A stretch of 7,674 nt of DNA. It comes from Sedimentisphaerales bacterium. GTDB taxonomy: Bacteria > Planctomycetota > Phycisphaerae > Sedimentisphaerales > SG8-4. Every line of letters begins with the position of its first letter. The stretch's first letter is position 1. The notes under the pieces were generated by a model that did no database searches, was not told where the DNA came from, and saw only the letters and a program-made list of their open reading frames with translations. This document shows, piece after piece, positions 6,201 through 7,674 of the stretch. The DNA lies in assembly GCA_016932895.1 (NCBI GenBank), contig JAFGCA010000545.1, positions 1 to 7,674 of the forward strand. The letters are read 5' to 3'. Position numbers and translations under genes: made by a program.

Positions 6201-7674
6201 CCCCGGCCGCCACCGGCCCGAAGACGTGCACCTCGGTCGGCATCGGCCCCGTTGCGCCCAGGTAGTCCTGAACGGCGGGAGAAACCTGGACCCGCATGTT
6301 CCCCCCCGTCTGGAGGTTGCCCACTTTCATGCTGTCCGTGGTCGATGCCAGCGTCGGCTGCACATTGATCATCAGGTCGCCGCCGGCCACAGCCGTCCAC
6401 TCGAGGCCACCGGGCTTCAGGAGGAGCGGGATGTCGGTGGTGCCGATATCGCCCACCGCGTCCAGGCTGATCTGGCCTGCCCGGATGGCGCCGGAACCGG
6501 TGATGCTGCCATCGCTGCCGATTTCCACCAGTCCGGCGGCATGCGGCATGTCTATCAGGCCATCGAGCCGAACGTCACCGACCGAATCCACGGTCAACAG
6601 GTTCGGGTAGCTGGCCCATGTATCGGTTGCGGGAACCAGGAGGTCGTTGGGGCTTTCCACATAGATATCCCAGGTCGACACTTCTCCCGCCAATGCCCCG
6701 ACGTAGCCTATGACCAGAGGATTTGCCGATTCATTGACGATGCTGGCTCGATCGACGCCGGGGACGGTGAAGACCGGATTACCGCTGATCCAATTGCTGA
6801 TGTCGTTCGGTCCGAGGACAAAAAAGTGCGCCTGGGGGGACGCCTGCTGCAAGCCGTTGTAAAAGAAATCATCCACCACTATGGCGCCACTGTCCGAATC
6901 CACATGCCAGGAAATGCCCTGATCCCGCACCACGTCGCCGGACGAATCAATCGCCAGCGCCAGTTCCCCATCGGCAGTCACGTCGTGGTGCACCGGCGTG
7001 TATGCGCCGATTTGGGTCTTCCGTTGAACGACAGCTGCAGAGCCATAGGTGACTTGGCCCATTGAGAAATCACCATACGAATAATCATGGGCCGCCCTTG
7101 CGCTTTGGTCACTTAATGTATCGGCAATGACCCACAGGTCGTGGGTTGTAATCAGGCCTTTATCCAAGGTGATGAACGCGTTTTCGGAAACATCGTTGTA
7201 AGCAGTCGAAAGGATATCCACGCCAGCGGCCGCGGTCTTGGCATCGCTGTGGGCATAGGTGTCTAGTCCCTTGGTGTCGGCCAGGATTTCGACCTTGGGT
7301 GCCTTTAGATGGGCGTTCTGGATGTTCACGCCGACGGTTCCATCCACCGTCACGTCGGCGCTCGCGGAGGAACTGACCCCAAGCCCGCGCGCATCCGATA
7401 GTGCCTCCGAATAGCCGCGGACGGCGGCGCCGGCATCAATACGGAGCGTGCCGCCGGACGTAACATCCCCTTCGATCGTGATGCTCGTCCCGTATTGGAT
7501 GTCGGTTGCGGCGGAGGATTCGACCCCTGCCCCCAAACCCTTTACCTCCGAATCGGCAAGCGTATTCCCCTCTGCCTTCGACCTTGAACGAATCAGAACA
7601 TCACCGCTTGCCGTCAGCTTTGCCGTGGAAGCCACCAGCGACTGCACGTCGACGTCCGACGTAGCAAGCGCATC
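1..7674 (-). CDS. Giant repeat-rich calcium-binding surface/secreted protein, internal fragment (both ends outside window)
   Basis: A single minus-strand frame is open through all 2,558 codons; no start or stop of its own lies in the window, so the full protein is larger. Residue 1 here is the codon at 7672-7674. Order of parts: 51-52-residue tandem repeats (res 21-175), irregular region (176-357), haemagglutinin-like beta-helix (358-678), alternating RTX-like calcium turns and four 190-residue modules (679-2157), linker plus Ig-like domain (2158-2288), three cadherin-like tandem-95 domains (2289-2558, last one cut). Composition is rich in Gly, Asp, Thr and Ser, with only four Cys and few Lys, as in exported calcium-binding proteins. 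No transmembrane segment, signal peptide, catalytic motif or sorting signal is visible. By family, such proteins are adhesins or matrix/surface components, usually exported by type I secretion; role and export are inferred. Motif style resembles the giant LEPR-XLL-type proteins, but the defining N-terminus is not in view. No frameshift or internal stop was seen. Confidence 0.93.
259..543 (-). repeat. Cadherin-like (tandem-95) domain 2
   Basis: 95 residues from N-Q-A-P-V-A-Q-D-D to T-L-E-P-L-S, the canonical length. The acidic loop is present (N-D-T-D-G-D-Q-D-P-L-T), followed by Q-P-N-H-G-E-L, N-G-D-G-S-F-H-Y and D-H-F-T-Y-A-V-F-D-G. The usual G-F-x-G-x-D before the F-x-Y strand is replaced by F-F-T-E-D-S-I-D. 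Confidence 0.87.
544..810 (-). repeat. Cadherin-like (tandem-95) domain 1
   Basis: 89 residues from P-P-V-A-N-A-D-A-Y to V-T-I-H-V-T-A. Family marks: P-V-A-x-x-D start, L-x-N-D, H-G-x-F-x-x-x-P-D-G-S-F-S-Y, P-x-x-G-F-T-G-D-D-T-F-T-Y and N-D-G. The calcium-type acidic loop after N-D is degenerate here (L-H-L-D-P-Q-P-T), unlike in the next two domains. In this family such domains form extended calcium-stiffened rods in adhesins. Confidence 0.85.
811..1053 (-). other. Probable Ig-like beta-sandwich domain
   Basis: About 81 residues beginning S-M-T-A-T-E-G-D-T-L-S-V-P-V-S and ending V-D-L-V-V-Q-D-T. The T-E-G-D start, a W-Q-Y strand in the middle, T-I-A-F-T-A-T-D-N-T-G and the closing valine-rich strand are what bacterial Ig-like or cadherin-like domains show. 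It directly precedes the three tandem-95 domains with no gap, and is probably a more distant relative of them. Assignment is by pattern only. Confidence 0.55.
1054..1203 (-). other. Linker between the module array and the Ig-like domains
   Basis: Residues 2158-2207, with two short strands (T-S-L-K-L-E-L-S, Y-Y-Q-V-T-V-N-G) and no calcium turn. It closes the calcium-turn region and leads into a Gly/Ala run (AAGGG). No domain is recognised. Confidence 0.4.
1204..1794 (-). repeat. 190-residue module, copy IV (most diverged)
   Basis: Residues 1961-2157. Marks kept: L-L-D-G-A-L-C-F-Y-G-A-D-G-Y-D-T, M-G-M-D-Q-G-V-W-Y-D-A-D, D-V-Y-I-D-A-T-A-P-G-T, H-F-Y-V-G, A-I-H-G-Q-L-S-L-A-G-G, G-I-A-Y-Q-G and A-D-T-I-S-I. 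The copy is slightly longer than the others because of an insertion after the opening strand, and its second half-repeat lacks G-x-G-M and most acidic turns. It is also Met-rich between 1540 and 1720. The fourth cysteine codon is at 1765-1767. Divergence fits an edge copy at the end of the array. Confidence 0.65.
1774..1944 (-). repeat. F-Y-G-x-A-G-D-D unit, copy c
   Basis: 57 residues starting T-V-E-F-W-G-G-A-G-N-D-T-A-Y-A-Y and ending L-L-D-G, overlapping the start of module IV. It parallels copy b in position: both lie directly before a 190-residue module and finish in L-x-x-L-x-G. The middle, A-L-F-N-F-Y-G-E-G-D-D-D-T-L, matches A-L-L-F-N-A-G-D-G-D-D-D-L-L of copy b. Confidence 0.6.
1795..2430 (-). 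other. Calcium-turn block 4
   Basis: Residues 1749-1960, between modules III and IV. Turns seen include L-G-G-G-D-D-L-L-E-L-G, G-D-V-G-Q-D-T-V, L-G-M-G-N-D-R-L-T-V, T-G-G-G-D-D-R-I-T-M, G-G-S-G-N-D-V-L-H-L-G, G-G-A-G-N-D-T-A and G-E-G-D-D-D-T-L. A non-turn stretch of about 35 residues around 2190-2270 (FSGWTISGLLPVGLDV) separates two groups, as in block 3. The third cysteine codon is at 2155-2157. Confidence 0.72.
2431..2985 (-). repeat. 190-residue module, copy III
   Basis: Residues 1564-1748. The copy opens L-D-H-L-Q-G-P-V-V-F-E-G-G-A-G-E-D. Its first half-repeat has lost the G-x-G-M mark and carries a Gly/Ser run (GGSGGSSGG) and an Ala/Trp-rich stretch near 2815-2860 (AWASWAATAGG). The rest follows the other copies: N-S-V-H-V-Q-A-T-A-P, L-H-G-N-I-T-L, then T-T-I-T-Y-T-G-F-D-D-M and L-G-D-G-S-D-R-L-T-V. 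Two of the four cysteines seen lie here (codons at 2728-2730 and 2596-2598). Confidence 0.68.
2968..3123 (-). repeat. F-Y-G-x-A-G-D-D unit, copy b
   Basis: 52 residues starting D-I-R-F-Y-G-Q-A-G-D-D-Q-A-A-V-Y-Q-L and ending in L-D-H-L-Q-G, where module III begins. Adjacent to copy a, with the same strand and turn order, then A-L-L-F-N-A-G-D-G-D-D-D-L-L-L-G. Confidence 0.65.
2986..3798 (-). other. Calcium-turn block 3, the longest RTX-like stretch
   Basis: Residues 1293-1563 contain about nine glycine-aspartate turns, including P-G-A-G-D-D-T-L-T-L-G, G-G-E-G-N-D-A-L, G-S-G-D-D-T-F-T-I, G-S-G-N-D-R-L-N-L-G, G-D-A-G-D-D-Q-V, G-G-D-G-A-D-V-L-Q-L-G, G-Q-A-G-D-D-Q-A and G-D-G-D-D-D-L-L-L-G. They match the haemolysin-type consensus in the Gly and Asp positions but are 15-35 residues apart, so each is probably one turn of a larger beta unit. 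A stretch without turns (about 3530-3630, Asn/Glu-rich) interrupts the first third. The block is nearly twice as long as block 2, because of extra copies of a unit starting F-Y-G-x-A-G-D-D. Confidence 0.75.
3124..3330 (-). repeat. F-Y-G-x-A-G-D-D unit, copy a
   Basis: About 69 residues starting P-V-F-F-Y-G-D-A-G-D-D-Q-V-S-V-Y-D-L. It shares with copies b and c an aromatic strand, the A-G-(D/N)-D turn, an x-Y strand and a second acidic turn. It is longer than the others by one additional turn (G-G-D-G-A-D-V-L-Q-L-G). Confidence 0.6.
3799..4362 (-). repeat. 190-residue module, copy II
   Basis: Residues 1105-1292. Marks in order: S-V-I-F-Q-G-E-E-G-E-D-T, then R-G-L-G-M-T-N-G-I-Y-Y-D-A-E, then D-T-V-Y-L-K-A-T-x-x-G-T, then D-A-F-Y-L-G-G, V-H-G-N-V-T-L-W-G-G, and F-T-G-Q-G-M-E-G-T-L-T-Y-T-G-F-E-D-L followed by L-G-S-G-K-D-S-I-A-I. 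This is the clearest copy because both half-repeats keep G-x-G-M and the (I/L)-x-Y strand. The F-T-G-Q-G-M hexapeptide is shared exactly with copy I, and 15 bases around it are identical at the DNA level (plus-strand ccctggccggtgaag). Confidence 0.75.
4363..4809 (-). other. Calcium-turn block 2
   Basis: Residues 956-1104, between modules I and II. The first two thirds carry few acidic turns and look like beta strands (F-I-G-N-G-T, L-L-L-G-S-G-G-G-A-V-A-V-L-G). The last third has two clear turns, G-G-A-G-E-D-R-I-E-V and G-G-A-G-D-D-T-L-R-L, spaced 20 residues apart, leading directly into module II. An Asn/Thr-rich stretch around 4590-4680 (STTNSHY ... NNFW) is the least repetitive part. Confidence 0.65.
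4810..5376 (-). repeat. 190-residue module, copy I
   Basis: Residues 767-955. The copy opens L-x-W-L-N-G-T-I-L-F-D-G-G-T-G-S-D, passes a T-G-M-G ... Y-L-G-V-E-E-I-D-I-S-L-G half-repeat, then V-D-I-D-G-T ... V-F-R-V-G, S-G-V-H-G-L-I-H-L-N-G-G, and the second half-repeat F-T-G-Q-G-M-D-G-G-I-T-W, ending in L-L-G-N-T-D-L-T-I. The same order of marks appears in the other three copies at nearly the same spacing. Sequence is strongly diverged between copies, so the duplication is old. The fold is probably all-beta with calcium-binding turns. I know similar GLGM / GITY patterns from giant surface proteins but no settled domain name. Confidence 0.72.
5377..5640 (-). other. Calcium-turn block 1 (transition from beta-helix to RTX-like region)
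   Basis: Residues 679-766 hold the first glycine-aspartate turns: R-T-G-A-D-D-D-S-L-R-V and, about 20 residues later, T-G-A-G-N-D-R-L-R-L-G-D. These match the G-x-G-x-D-x-h core of haemolysin-type calcium-binding repeats, but they are single turns about 25 residues apart and not tandem nonapeptides. The upstream part, with D-P-D-P-G-M-G-V-D-L-T-D near 5540-5580, is acidic and may be a flexible joint. The pair of turns followed by module I is the same order seen before modules II, III and IV. Confidence 0.65.
5641..6603 (-). other. Filamentous-haemagglutinin-like beta-helix region
   Basis: Residues 358-678 show repeated short strands separated by glycine turns: S-V-G-D-V-R-L, A-V-G-D-I-G-T, A-G-G-D-L-M-I, T-G-G-N-M-R-V, A-G-G-N-L-A-L, A-G-G-D-I-R-V, S-I-G-S-I-Y-L, A-G-G-S-I-Y-A and G-N-L-T-L-T-A-G-D-G-I-L-L. 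The GG(D/N)(I/L/M)xV pattern at roughly 20-30-residue spacing is typical of right-handed beta-helices in haemagglutinin-type adhesins. The G-D-I-G-T-x-x-I-P-L motif near 6430-6450 is a recurrent marker of this type in giant surface proteins. The region probably forms a rod that spaces N-terminal parts from the calcium-turn region. The last 100 or so bases have AT-richer codon use than the rest. Confidence 0.7.
6604..7149 (-). other. Irregular, weakly repetitive segment within the giant protein
   Basis: Residues 176-357 lack the obvious periodicity of the flanking parts. The segment begins as a degenerate fourth copy of the 52-residue repeat (DLWVIADTLSD), then becomes richer in aromatic and His residues (HDYSYGDF, TPVHHDV, ISWHV, DDFFYNG, AHFFVLG). 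A run near 6740 reads A-S-I-V-N-E-S followed by P-L-V-I-G, which resembles strand pairs that precede haemagglutinin-like regions in other giant proteins. It could be a folded domain interrupting the solenoid, or a worn-down solenoid section. No enzyme motif is recognisable and no function is assigned. Confidence 0.45.
7150..7614 (-). repeat. Three tandem 51-52-residue repeats, likely beta-solenoid
   Basis: Three head-to-tail copies lie at 7462-7614 (51 residues), 7306-7461 (52) and 7150-7305 (52). Each opens with a short strand containing L-x-I or V-x-I (VLIRS, TLRIDA, KVEILA), continues with an Ala/Ser-rich stretch bearing an acidic residue, then G-L-G-A-G-V, G-L-G-V-S or A-A-A-G-V-D, and closes with a strand-turn-strand such as ITIEGDV. 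A fourth start (DLWVIAD) follows at about 7140 but then diverges, and the bases above 7614 look like the end of an earlier copy. The regular length and alternating hydrophobic residues point to a solenoid or stacked beta fold. This repeat style is familiar from giant surface proteins of environmental bacteria; I cannot name a specific domain family. Confidence 0.75.

Noticed and set aside
6226..7065. Plus-strand open frame of 279 codons
   Set aside because: Codon-aligned antisense shadow of the beta-helix and irregular regions; no recognisable protein family or convincing start context.
1..7674. CRISPR array or DNA-level tandem repeat
   Set aside because: Repetition is at the protein level with strong DNA divergence; no identical direct repeats with regular spacers were seen, only short matches such as 15 bases shared between modules I and II.
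1..7674. Promoters, terminators, tRNA, rRNA or insertion sequence
   Set aside because: The entire window is occupied by one reading frame, and no tRNA-like fold, terminal inverted repeat pair, transposase motif or T-tailed hairpin was recognised.

Overview
The whole window is the inside of one giant gene on the minus strand. Minus-strand codons that coincide with plus positions 1-3, 4-6 and so on to 7672-7674 stay open across all 2,558 codons. I translated this frame by hand and met no stop. Both the start codon (beyond base 7674) and the stop codon (below base 1) lie outside the window. No intergenic DNA, RNA gene, promoter, terminator, mobile element or CRISPR array can be seen. The shorter open frames on either strand are shadows of this gene.

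The product is a mosaic of repeats typical of giant secreted or surface-anchored bacterial proteins. From its N-terminal side to its C-terminal side (high to low coordinates) it shows: three tandem 51-52-residue repeats (7150-7614); an irregular, hardly repetitive stretch (6604-7149); a filamentous-haemagglutinin-like beta-helix region with recurring G-D-I/V strands (5641-6603); a long region (1204-5640) where isolated RTX-like calcium turns (G-x-G-x-D) alternate with four diverged copies of a module of about 190 residues; a linker and a probable Ig-like domain (811-1203); and three tandem cadherin-like ('tandem-95') domains, the last cut by the window edge (1-810). About 25 G-x-G-x-D turns occur, Asp and Gly are abundant, Lys is sparse, and only four Cys were found in 2,558 residues. 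All of this fits a calcium-loaded extracellular protein.

The organism is probably a Gram-negative bacterium with GC-rich DNA (roughly 60% by eye). Proteins of this build, often carrying an N-terminal LEPR-XLL motif, are known to me mainly from Desulfobacterota (deltaproteobacteria), planctomycetes and other environmental bacteria. That placement rests on architecture and codon use only and is weak. The likely role is a large adhesin or matrix/surface-layer protein exported by a type I or similar system. No catalytic domain, signal peptide, anchoring motif or secretion signal lies inside the window, so export route and ligand are inferences.

The most interesting structure is hierarchical duplication. 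The 190-residue module occurs four times and itself contains two copies of a half-repeat (G-x-G-M ... G-I-x-Y ... L-x-x-x-L-G ... D-x-x-x-I/V). The calcium-turn blocks between modules end in a shared pattern, which suggests that block and module were duplicated together.
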